The translations under genes were made by a program, and so were the position numbers. A DNA stretch of 64,000 nucleotides from contig OY804582.1 in the NCBI GenBank assembly GCA_963680875.1, forward strand, positions 49,928,646-49,992,645, read 5' to 3'. Positions 12,301 through 18,430 of this stretch are shown here, piece by piece. Source of the DNA: Bathymodiolus brooksi. Lineage: Eukaryota; Mollusca; Bivalvia; Mytilida; Modiolidae. Within the stretch, counting starts at the first letter, position 1; each line of letters begins with the position of its first letter. The notes below the pieces were generated by a model, which was given only the letters and a program-made list of their open reading frames with translations, did not search any database and was not told the DNA's origin.

Positions 12301-15300
12301 TGTTACATTAATACCTAAGTAAGTTGTTAAATCACAAGGTTTAGTTAAAACCAAACCACCTGTTACATTAATACCTAATTAAGTTCTTAAATCACTAGGT
12401 TTAGTTAAAACCAAGCCACCTGTTACATTAATAGCTAAGTAAGTTCTTAAATCACCAGGTTTAGTTAAAACCAAGCCACCTGTTACATTAATAGCTAAGT
12501 AAGTTCATAAATCACAAGGTTTAGTTAAAACCAAGCCACCTGTTACATTAACACCTAAGTAAGTTCTTAAATCACAAGGTTTAGTTAAAACCAAGCCACC
12601 TGTTACATTAATAGCTAAGTAAGTTCATAAATCACAAGGTTTAGTTAAAACCAAGCCACCTGTTACATTAATAGCTAAGTAAGTTATTAAATCACCAGGT
12701 TTAGTTAAAACCAAGCCACCTGTTACATTAATAGCTAAGTAAGTTCTTAAATCACCAGGTTTAGTTTAAACCAAACCACCTGTTACATTAATAGCTAAGT
12801 AAGTTGTTAAATCACAAGGTTTAGTTAAAACCAAGCCACCTGTTACATTAATAGCTAAGTAAGTTCTTAAATCACCAGGTTTAGTTAAAACCAAGCCACC
12901 TGTTACATTAATAGCTAAGTAAGTTCATAAATCACAAGGTTTAGTTAAAACCAAGCCACCTGTTACATTAACACCTAAGTAAGTTCTTAAATCACAAGGA
13001 TTAGTTAAAACCAAGCCACCTGTTACATTAATACCTAAGTAAGTTCTTAAATCACCAGGTTTAGTTAAAGCCAAGCCACCTGTTACGTTAACACCTAAGT
13101 AAGTTCTTAAATCACCAGGTTTAGTTAAAACCAAGCCACCTGTTACATTAATAGCTAAGTAAGTTCTTAAATCACCAGGTTTAGTTAAAACCAAGCCACC
13201 TGTTACATTAATAGCTAAGTAAGTTCATAAATCACAAGGTTTAGTTAAAACCAAGCCACCTGTTACATTAACACCTAAGTAAGTTCATAAATCACAAGGT
13301 TTAGTTAAAACCAAGCCACCTGTTACATTAACACCTAAGTAAGTTCTTAAATCACAAGGTTTAGTTAAAACCAAGCCACCTGTTACATTAATACCTAAGT
13401 AAGTTCTTAAATCACCAGGTTTAGTTAAAACCAAGCCACCTGTTACATTAATAGCTAAGTAAGTTCATAAATCACAAGGTTTAGTTAAAACCAAGCCACC
13501 TGTTACATTAATACCTAAGTAATTATTAATGACAGTTGAGATTAAAAAAAAATGGTTATACTCTAGATTTAGATTTCTGTTATTTTTTTAAATCAAGTGC
13601 AGGCCTTTTTTAGTTTATTTCTTTACTAAGAATGATTAATGACTGGTGAAAGGTAAAGAAGAACAAATAGCCAAAAATATAAAATACTATCCATCTTTTG
13701 AACACAGACCAGAGAACAGCACTTAAAATAATGAAAAGATACAGGACCTATTTTCTATGATTTGTATTTAAATTGTAGTAACTGTAGTTAAGCTAGGTAT
13801 TTTTACAAATTATGAATTGAAAACATTTTCATGCAATTTTAAATGGGATTTTAATAATGGCCAAAGACTAGTACAAAATTCAGTTTATCTGAATGGAGTA
13901 CCCGGAGATAACCACAGACCTGTCGCAAGTCACTGACAAACTTTATCACATAATATTGTATCGAGTACACCTCACCATGAACAGGGTTTGAACTCACAAC
14001 TTTAGTGGTGATAGGCACTGATTGCACAGTTAGTTGTAAATCCAACTACCATACGATCATGACCATAACAGCCCCTTTTTCTGAAAGGAAACTAAAATAA
14101 GAAATCAATACACAGAACTATATTAGCCTGAAATGTTGTTTAAAATGTTGAAGTTATGTTTGTATTAATATAGAATTGAAATACCTTTAAACATATAGTG
14201 TTCAGTTTGTTTGGTTTCTACAGATTTACAGTTTATTCAAGGTTTTGTTTTGAATAGGTTTTAAATTGCAATGGCTAATAACATATAAATGTTACATTTT
14301 TACATAAAAGCTTTTGTACTGGAGATGGTGATGTGTTTGGACAGAAGAGAGATAGGGCTGAATTATTAGACGATACCATTGTTATACTGTCTCAAGAACA
14401 ACTTAGAAATGTAAGGACGTTTAAACATACTTTAGTACCATTATTTAAAACCTGTATGTAGTGTAATTAACAACTAACTGCAGTCATAACATTCATTATG
14501 AAAAAAATAATAAAAATGTCACATTAAAATATGTTAGTCAACAAAAAAAATAACTTGTATCGTATACACTATGTATTCAGTTGTAGGACAAGATTTACAT
14601 TTAAATGGTCCCTTACAGGCAAATTATTAGTATTGCTCTTTTCATTTATTGTAATTCTATTTATAGAGACTCAGATTTCATTCTGTGTAAACTGCATTGG
14701 TGGCGCAATGGTTAGCGTGCTCGCCTCGAGTGCGATAGATCGTGGGTTCAAGCCCTGGTCAGGTCAAACCAAAGACTATAAAATTGGTATTTGTTGTTTC
14801 TCCTCTAAGTATGCAGCATTAAGGAGAAAGAGCAAAGACTGGTTGGCTAGGAATCGGAATAATGTGTTGAGTGGAGCGACATGTCTACCCACAGACTGTT
14901 GTTTCAGTGAGCTAGCACTATTAAAATCCAACTCAGCGTGTTGGTCTAGAACAAAGTGGACCTCATCATCATATCATTGAAAATTAACTTGTTCTCGCCA
15001 TGATATAGCTGAAAAATTGCTGAATTGGCATTAAACAACAATCACTCACTCACTCACTCATTCTGTGTAAATCTATTTATAGACGCTATCAGATTTCATT
15101 ACGTGTAATTCTATTAAAGACACTCAGATTTCATTTTTTGTAATTCTATTCATGGAGACTATCAGATTTCAGTCTGTGTAATTCTATTAATGGACACTAT
15201 CAGATCTATTTATAGAGACTCAGATTTCATTCTGTGAAATTTTTATTTATAGATACTATCAGATTTCATTCTGTGTATTTCTATTTATAGACACTATCAG

Positions 15301-17977
15301 ATTTCATCCCATGTATTTCTATTTATAGAGACTATCAGATTTCATTCTGTGTAATTCTTTTTATAGAGACTATCGGCTCTATTTATAGAAACTATCAGAT
15401 TTCATTCCATGTATTTCTATTTATAGAGATTCAGATTTCATACCATGTATTTCTATTTATAGAGACTATCAGAAGTAGATGAGAAATCCTACTACCCACT
15501 TATCCATACAGATGATGAGTAAGTATACAACACTTATCCATACAGATAAAAGTTTTCCTCAGATCGGTGAATTATCTCCCTTTTGAGGATATTATTTGGA
15601 AATGAGTCAAACTTTGTCAAAACAGCTATAAAATGAAGGTTTAAGGGAACTGTATAGGGATTTTGCCCTTTTTTCACCAGTGACCACTTTGATCTCTGAT
15701 ATTAAATGTAGATTCAATATTAGTTTATACCTTAACATACATATATAATATTTATATGATATAATGTTAAGTTATTCTTTTAAATGTAGCATACCAAAAT
15801 TAAAAGATTTATTTTGTTGTGATTGGGAAACTATAATATCTACCAGGAGATATGATAGCAAGTCTTGAAGAAGGCTTAGCATGTATCTTTATTTTTGTTA
15901 TGAATTACTTTTTGATGGATGTCAAATACTTTTTCCAGAACATTTTTTATAATATAAATGTACAATTATGAAGATATTTGGAATTTTAATAGCAATATGT
16001 TGAGTTTATGAATTCATTGTATTTGTCTGCTCCTGCTGCTAGGTGTTGGGCACATTAAGTTTTACCCATGTCTGTATGTCTGTCCCACAATTGATTTCCA
16101 CTCAATAACCTAAGTTCCACTTAAGCAAATCATTTGAAATTTATACACATCAAAAGGACCATAAAAGGAAGGCCAAGTTTATATTCAAACTTTACCTTGT
16201 TTTCTGCTCTGTAGTTATATCCCAGTTTACTTTACCTTGTTTTCTACTCTGTAGTTATGTCCCAGTTTACTTTACCTTGTTTTCTGCTCTGTAGTTATGT
16301 CCCAGTTTACTTTACCTTGTTTTCTGCTCTGTAGTTATATCCCAGTTTACTTTACCTTGTTTTCTGCTCTGTAGTTATGTCCCAGTTTACTTTACCTTGT
16401 TTTCTGCTCTGTAGTTATGTCCCAGTTTACTTTACCTTGTTTTCTGCTCTGTAGTTATGTCCCAGTTTACTTTACCTTGTTTTCTGCTCTGTAGTTATAT
16501 CCCAGTTTACTTTACCTTGTTTTCTGCTCTGTAGTTATATCCCAGTTTACTTTACCTTGTTTTCTGCTCTGTAGTTATGTCCCAGTTTACTTTACCTTGT
16601 TTTCTGCTCTGTAGTTATGTCCCAGTTTACTTTACCTTGTTTTCTGCTCTGTAGTTATGTCCCTCTTTACTTTACCTTGTTTTCTGCTCTGTAGTTATGT
16701 CCCAGTTTACTTTACCTTGTTTTCTGCTCTGTAGTTATGTCCCAGTTTACTTTACCTTGTTTTCTGCTCTGTAGTTATGTCCCAGTTTACTTTACCTTGT
16801 TTTCTGCTCTGTAGTTATATCCCAGTTTACTTTACCTTGTTTTCTGCTCTGTAGTTATGTCCCAGTTTACTTTACCTTGTTTTCTGCTCTGTAGTTATGT
16901 CCCAGTTTACTTTACCTTGTTTTCTGCTCTGTAGTTATGTCCCAGTTTACTTTACCTTGTTTTCTGCTCTGTAGTTATGTCCCAGTTTACTTTACCTTGT
17001 TTTCTGCTCTGTAGTTATGTCCCAGTTTACTTTACCTTGTTTTCTGCTCTGTAGTTATGTCCCAGTTTACTTTACCTTGTTTTCTGCTCTGTAGTTATGT
17101 CCCAGTTTACTTTACCTTGTTTTCTTCTCTGTAGTTATATCCCAGTTTACTTTACCTTGTTTTCTGCTCTGTAGTTATGTCCCAGTTTACTTTACCTTGT
17201 TTTCTGCTCTGTAGTTATGTCCCAGTTTACTTTACCTTGTTTTCTGCTCCGTAGTTATGTCCCAGTTTACTTTACCTTGTTTTCTGCTCCGTAGTTATGT
17301 CCCAGTTTACTTTACCTTGTTTTCTGCTCTGTAGTTATATCCCAGTTTACTTTACCTTGTTTTCTGCTCCGTAGTTATGTCCCAGTTTACTTTACCTTGT
17401 TTTCTGCTCTGTAGTTATGTCCCAGTTTACTTTACCTTGTTTTCTGCTCTGTAGTTATGTCCCAGTTTACTTTACCTTGTTTTCTGCTCTGTAGTTATGT
17501 CCCAGTTTACTTTACCTTGTTTTCTGCTCTGTAGTTATGTCCCAGTTTACTTTACCTTGTTTTCTGCTCCGTAGTTATGTCCCAGTTTACTTTACCTTGT
17601 TTTCTGCTCTGTAGTTATATCCCAGTTTACTTTACCTTGTTTTCTGCTCTGTAGTTATGTCCCAGTTTACTTTACCTTGTTTTCTGCTCTGTAGTTATAT
17701 CCCAGTTTACTTTACCTTGTTTTCTGCTCTGTAGTTATGTCCCAGTTTACTTTAGCTGGAAGCAGAAGCATCTGTTTTTTATGGACACATTCGTCCATTT
17801 TTTGTTGTTTCGATTTATCATGTCATATTTAATATATATATCTATACATTATCATAACTTATGTTTATATTTAGTATGACAGAACTGAAGGGGATACCTA
17901 AATCAATTAGTGGTGCAGATCTGTTACAGACAGCCAGTCTACCATTGATTATTAGAGAAAAAGATGTGGAGTATCAG
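255..17977 (+). CDS. TBCK: TBCK orthologue, internal part, 8 exons (partial at both ends)
   Basis: TBCK has an N-terminal kinase-like domain thought to be catalytically impaired, a TBC (Rab-GAP type) domain and a C-terminal rhodanese domain. In human it is a subunit of the FERRY complex on early endosomes and is linked to mTOR signalling. Eight exons with GT-AG junctions splice in frame into about 218 codons. Diagnostic peptides, compared from memory with human TBCK (893 aa), are VYYLWRLAGGDLE, KPPVTLIPNF, ELLDDTIVILSQEQLRN and LPLIIREKDVEYQ. The first three exons finish the kinase-like C-lobe, including the subdomain XI arginine in CLTVNTEDRPSP. The rest form the linker up to the TBC domain. 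Start, stop, TBC and rhodanese exons lie outside the window. Introns hold at least seven tandem arrays. The span given includes introns; the exons are listed separately. The family call is strong; the exact exon limits are inferred from splice consensus, phase and homology. Confidence 0.92.
311..570. other. Intron, no recognised feature
   Basis: Proximal part of the intron after exon a. It is AT-rich. I see no exon, repeat or RNA gene here. Confidence 0.6.
571..706. repeat. 29-bp minisatellite, about 5 units
   Basis: Tandem units of the form tccttcaactttcaattttt + agatgtaat. The first is divergent (571-600), two are near-perfect (601-658), one is short by 7 bases (659-680) and the last is partial (681-706). 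Each carries ttcaatttttag, which resembles a weak 3' splice site. It lies in the intron between exons a and b. Confidence 0.85.
1270..1295. repeat. Homopolymer C run, 26 bases
   Basis: An uninterrupted run of C inside the transposon-like element. The complementary strand could form G-quadruplexes. The exact length may be unreliable because long homopolymers are prone to sequencing error. Confidence 0.9.
1378..1449. repeat. Near-perfect inverted repeat (hairpin)
   Basis: The arms at 1378-1408 and 1418-1449 begin gtttctggt and end accagaaac. They pair along about 31 bases with roughly one mismatch and one bulged base around a 9-base AT-rich loop. The stem is A/T-rich (an A run facing a T run). 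It could be the core of a small MITE or a foldback; a microRNA precursor is possible but nothing specific supports it. Confidence 0.8.
2054..2901. other. Distal part of the intron before exon b
   Basis: AT-rich intron. The short open frames here have no recognisable domain and no splice context. The last bases form the pyrimidine-rich acceptor of exon b. Confidence 0.6.
2902..2963 (+). CDS. TBCK: TBCK exon b, first of 39 tandem copies
   Basis: A 62-nt exon reading DLPEDVRNVLRQCLTVNTED plus two bases of the Arg codon completed by the next exon. It encodes the last helices of the kinase-like domain (human: ELPETVIDLLNKCL). Its acceptor (tttgttcttcag) is more pyrimidine-rich than the acceptors of the downstream copies (gttacttcag), so this first copy is the likeliest to be spliced in. 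The donor is cag/gtaag. The copy at 6257-6318 is the last one and is nearest to the next exon. Which copy is used in mRNA cannot be told from the genome. Confidence 0.85.
2902..6341 (+). repeat. 39 tandem copies of TBCK exon b with both splice sites
   Basis: Units of 88 or 89 bases, each with the 62-nt exon and a 26- or 27-nt spacer that carries a donor (gtaagact) and the next acceptor (ttacttcag). The first exon copy starts at 2902 and the last at 6257. The 3355-base distance equals 38 steps of 88 plus 11 extra bases, and I count 11 spacers with the one-base insertion, giving 39 copies. Variants include GAT to AAT in the DLPEDV segment, aga/agg synonymous change, CTGTCAATGC in place of CTGTCAATAC, agattac near the end in two copies, and a gtacg donor in five copies. 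A 12-unit block containing agattac is duplicated 1060 bases apart (4451 and 5511). The spacers are too short for ordinary introns. Confidence 0.97.
6342..6920. other. Intron between exons b and c, no recognised feature
   Basis: Single-copy-looking AT-rich sequence after the exon array. No exon-like or RNA-like structure was recognised. Confidence 0.6.
6931..6985. repeat. Short inverted repeat, dispersed-element-like
   Basis: acctgtctat (6931-6940) is mirrored by atagacaggt (6976-6985). The surrounding tacagtgaaacctg wording resembles ends of small invertebrate DNA transposons of pogo type, but no second terminus or target duplication could be established. Confidence 0.4.
7043..7432. repeat. 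33-bp minisatellite, about 12 units
   Basis: Units of the form gttcagtttatacaggattc + tggtttattcagg, with frequent ggttc/ggttt and attctgg/attcttg variants. Because 33 is divisible by three, two frames stay open, which explains the apparent 126- and 116-residue proteins. Each unit includes tttattcag/g, a weak 3' splice-site look-alike. Confidence 0.95.
7632..7698. repeat. Dispersed repeat, copy 1
   Basis: Shares an arrangement with 8993-9065: gaaa-rich start, a-gtggtgg/a-gtgatgg, then caattccactaatac and acaatcacctctca. Probably a fragment of a dispersed element; the two copies are about 75-80% alike by eye. Confidence 0.65.
7771..8428. repeat. 66-bp minisatellite, 10 units
   Basis: Units begin aaaccagttaataggatccc and contain tctagataattagatctcc and atgacactacatatat. 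Ten units give 658 bases because one copy near 8287 lacks two bases. The main variation is aaaccag versus aaactag, plus one gttgatagg. The copies are otherwise nearly identical, indicating recent expansion. No splice-site wording is present. Confidence 0.96.
8685..8742 (+). CDS. TBCK: TBCK exon c (end of kinase-like domain)
   Basis: A 58-nt exon after tatgatttcag and before gtaaga. Its first base completes the Arg codon split by the previous intron, and it then reads PSPETLLQDKIFNQHNATK, ending in phase 0. With the previous exon it forms the DRPSPETLL kinase subdomain XI motif and the QDKIF segment that corresponds to MKDKVF in human TBCK. Confidence 0.92.
8889..8908 (+). other. Potential G-quadruplex
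   Basis: Four G runs of 5, 5, 3 and 3 separated by loops of 2, 1 and 1 bases, in the intron after exon c. This fits the standard G-quadruplex pattern with very short loops. Confidence 0.7.
8993..9065. repeat. Dispersed repeat, copy 2
   Basis: Same orientation as the copy at 7632-7698, with an 8-base insertion (accaacaaatcga replacing acac) before acaatcacctctca. It lies in the intron between exons c and d. Confidence 0.65.
9066..9530. other. Intron before exon d, no recognised feature
   Basis: AT-rich sequence ending in the exon d acceptor. Nothing beyond short open frames is visible. Confidence 0.6.
9531..9624 (+). CDS. TBCK: TBCK exon d (linker after kinase-like domain)
   Basis: A 94-nt exon after actattcttttag and before gtaaat. 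It starts in phase 0 and reads KSYKNGHRLFTVEMRSKDLE, then LPVYGENGYTE and one base of the next codon. It aligns loosely with the human linker region containing SSSLRCADLTLPED. The donor is the weakest in the set (gtaaat), but the phase agrees with both neighbours. Confidence 0.88.
9729..9938 (+). mobile_element. SINE 5' half, decayed (left arm of a fold-back pair)
   Basis: It aligns by eye with the better-preserved SINE at 14692-15058: a decayed tRNA-like head with a B-box remnant (gatttgatccctagtcaggt), then caaagcaaagac, tatttgctgcttgtc, and a body with gagtcgagcgacaggtc and tggactgttttatcagtgag. It stops at cagtgag, where an inverted SINE begins. Confidence 0.75.
9934..10155 (-). mobile_element. 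SINE 3' half, inverted (right arm of a fold-back pair)
   Basis: The reverse complement of the 3' part of the same SINE family. Its tail (gtgagtgatggttgcttaat on the + strand), the gcaatttttcagctatatca segment and the gtccactttgtactagacca segment match the 14692-15058 copy in reverse. It joins the + oriented half at about 9936 through the shared letters cagtgag. Confidence 0.8.
10332..10458 (+). CDS. TBCK: TBCK exon e; its tail seeds a 52-copy array
   Basis: A 127-nt exon after tttatgttttttag. It reads DHLSERSFDEVYYLWRLAGG, then DLEGVLKSQGLVKTKPPV and TLIP, ending with AA of an Asn codon before gtaagt. This is one of the most recognisable TBCK segments (human: [21 protein letters not shown]). 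The last 56 bases and the donor are the first unit of the 60-bp array that follows. If the donor is skipped, translation adds one Lys and meets TAA. Confidence 0.95.
10403..13522 (+). repeat. 60-bp array, 52 units, from the tail and 5' splice site of TBCK exon e
   Basis: The first unit (10403-10462) is the last 56 bases of exon e plus gtaa. Every unit repeats gttcttaaatcacaaggttt, the ccacctgttacattaata stretch and ctaagtaa. All 52 units are exactly 60 bases; I see no insertion or deletion from first to last. Almost all retain a good donor (ctaa/gtaagt); ctaatt at 11295-11300 and 12375-12380 removes it. Each unit read in the exon frame ends in TAA. A block of several units is duplicated 1080 bases (18 units) apart, shown by the two ctaattaag copies and their neighbours. 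The open minus-strand frames of about 300-350 codons are artefacts of the 60-base period. Confidence 0.98.
13523..13849. other. Intron between exons e and f, no recognised feature
   Basis: AT-rich sequence between the 60-bp array and a SINE-like repeat; nothing recognised. Confidence 0.6.
13850..14100 (-). mobile_element. tRNA-derived SINE, minus strand, second family
   Basis: On the minus strand, a B-box-like segment gttgtgagttcaaaccctg (about 13983-14001 on the + strand) follows a degenerate tRNA-like head. It is followed by gtcagtgacttgcgacaggt, ctgtggttatctccgggtac and a decayed tail. The ctccgggtactcc body is familiar from molluscan SINE-like repeats. The ends are approximate and no clear target duplication was found. 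Confidence 0.6.
14311..14410 (+). CDS. TBCK: TBCK exon f
   Basis: A 100-nt exon after tttacataaaag and before gtaagg. Its first base completes the Asn codon begun at the end of exon e, giving IPNF. It reads FCTGDGDVFGQKRDRAELLD, then DTIVILSQEQLRN, ending in phase 0. This closely matches human FEDGESFGQGRDRSSLLDD and the sequence that follows. The acceptor is poor in pyrimidines, but homology and phase fix it. Confidence 0.95.
14651..15462 (+). repeat. 38-bp array from the 3' splice site and start of TBCK exon g, split by a SINE
   Basis: Units have the form tctatttatagagactatca + gatttcattctgtgtaat. The genuine acceptor and exon g start (ctatttatag/agactatcaga) are the last unit. Copies are much more diverged than in the other arrays: tatag, taaag, catgg and aatgg replace the splice site in some, and several are shortened. 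One unit lies before the SINE at 14692-15058 and the remainder after it. The decay suggests this array is older. Confidence 0.9.
14692..15058 (+). mobile_element. tRNA-derived SINE with intact promoter boxes and target-site duplication
   Basis: The head has an A-box-like tggcgcaatgg (14701-14711) and a consensus B box ggttcaagccc (14745-14755). The body contains gagtggagcgacatgtctac, the tail gatatagctgaaaaattgct and ggcattaaacaacaa, ending in (cact)n. It is flanked by cattctgtgtaaa (14679-14691 and 15059-15071). Removing the element and one duplicate restores the 38-bp array unit exactly, so this is a clean insertion into an existing array. The 149-codon open frame at 14531-14980 runs through it and is not a gene. 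Confidence 0.9.
15463..15518 (+). CDS. TBCK: TBCK exon g; its 3' splice site is repeated upstream
   Basis: A 56-nt exon after ttctatttatag and before gtaagt. It reads RLSEVDEKSYYPLIHTDD plus two bases of an Asp codon (human: RLKDVGGEAFYPLLEDD). The acceptor and first ten or so coding bases are repeated about 18 times in the preceding 800 bases, so many near-identical decoy acceptors lie upstream. The one adjoining an uninterrupted coding match is taken as genuine. Confidence 0.9.
15519..16190. other. Intron between exons g and h, proximal part
   Basis: AT-rich sequence with no recognised exon, RNA gene or mobile element. It leads into the 40-bp array. Confidence 0.6.
16191..17754. repeat. 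40-bp minisatellite, 39 units, 3' splice-site-like unit
   Basis: The unit is tttaccttgttttctgctct + gtagttatgtcccagtttac. There are 39 units in exact 40-base register without any visible indel; variation is limited to ttatgt/ttatat, gctct/gctcc, one tcttct and one ccctcttt. The pyrimidine-rich cttgttttctgctctgtag reads as a good 3' splice site in every copy. No match to the flanking exons was found, so its origin is unknown. Confidence 0.97.
17875..17977 (+). CDS. TBCK: TBCK exon h, up to the TBC domain
   Basis: A 103-nt exon after atgtttatatttag and before gtacta. It completes the Asp codon, then reads MTELKGIPKSISGADLLQTA and SLPLIIREKDVEYQ, ending in phase 0. The LPLIIREKD-EYQ block is nearly invariant in TBCK and sits just before the TBC domain. 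The next exon should begin with residues like LNRIILFDRLL; none is present between 17978 and 64000. Confidence 0.95.
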
Positions 17978-18430
17978 GTACTAGTCAATATTATATGTCT
18001 GTCTTGTCATAAGTGTTGAATCCTTGTTTCCTTTTTTCCAATTATTGCCCTTTGTAATGTACAGTTTTGGCATATGCAAATCACTAATAAGTTGTAGACA
18101 ATCTATGTAATAAAAAAAATGGAGAATTTGAAGGAGGCATGTTTTTTGTATCAAAATCAACTTTTTTATTCCATTTTAGTTCCAGTGGTTAGTTCACCTT
18201 ATGGATGAATGAATTGTGTAGAGAAAGCAAATCTTTAGTAAATGACATGCTTCCTCAATTATACTTGACCATTTCTTCTACTGTGAAGTGTTATTACCTT
18301 AAAATATTGAACAATTGGGGAAAGAAATACAGTTTAAACTTGGCCTAATGGTCACCTCCCAGCTGCTGTAGATGACAATTTAAGACCCTCCTGGCCAGCT
18401 TTATGTAATATTTCAACTCTAATAAGTAAT
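17978..18430. other. Intron after exon h, before the satellite
   Basis: AT-rich intron sequence. I looked for the next TBCK exon (start of the TBC domain) and did not find it. Confidence 0.6.

Noticed and set aside
10366..12354. Two minus-strand open frames of 302 and 351 codons with NVTGGLVLTKPCDLRTYL repeats
   Set aside because: They are the antisense of the 60-bp array derived from the end of TBCK exon e; the sense strand explains the sequence fully.
14692..14770. Functional tRNA gene
   Set aside because: A and B boxes are present, but the sequence continues into a SINE body and (cact)n tail with target duplications, and no good cloverleaf acceptor stem closes.
14531..14980. 149-codon open frame on the + strand
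   Set aside because: It runs from intron sequence through the 38-bp array into a SINE, so the frame is accidental.
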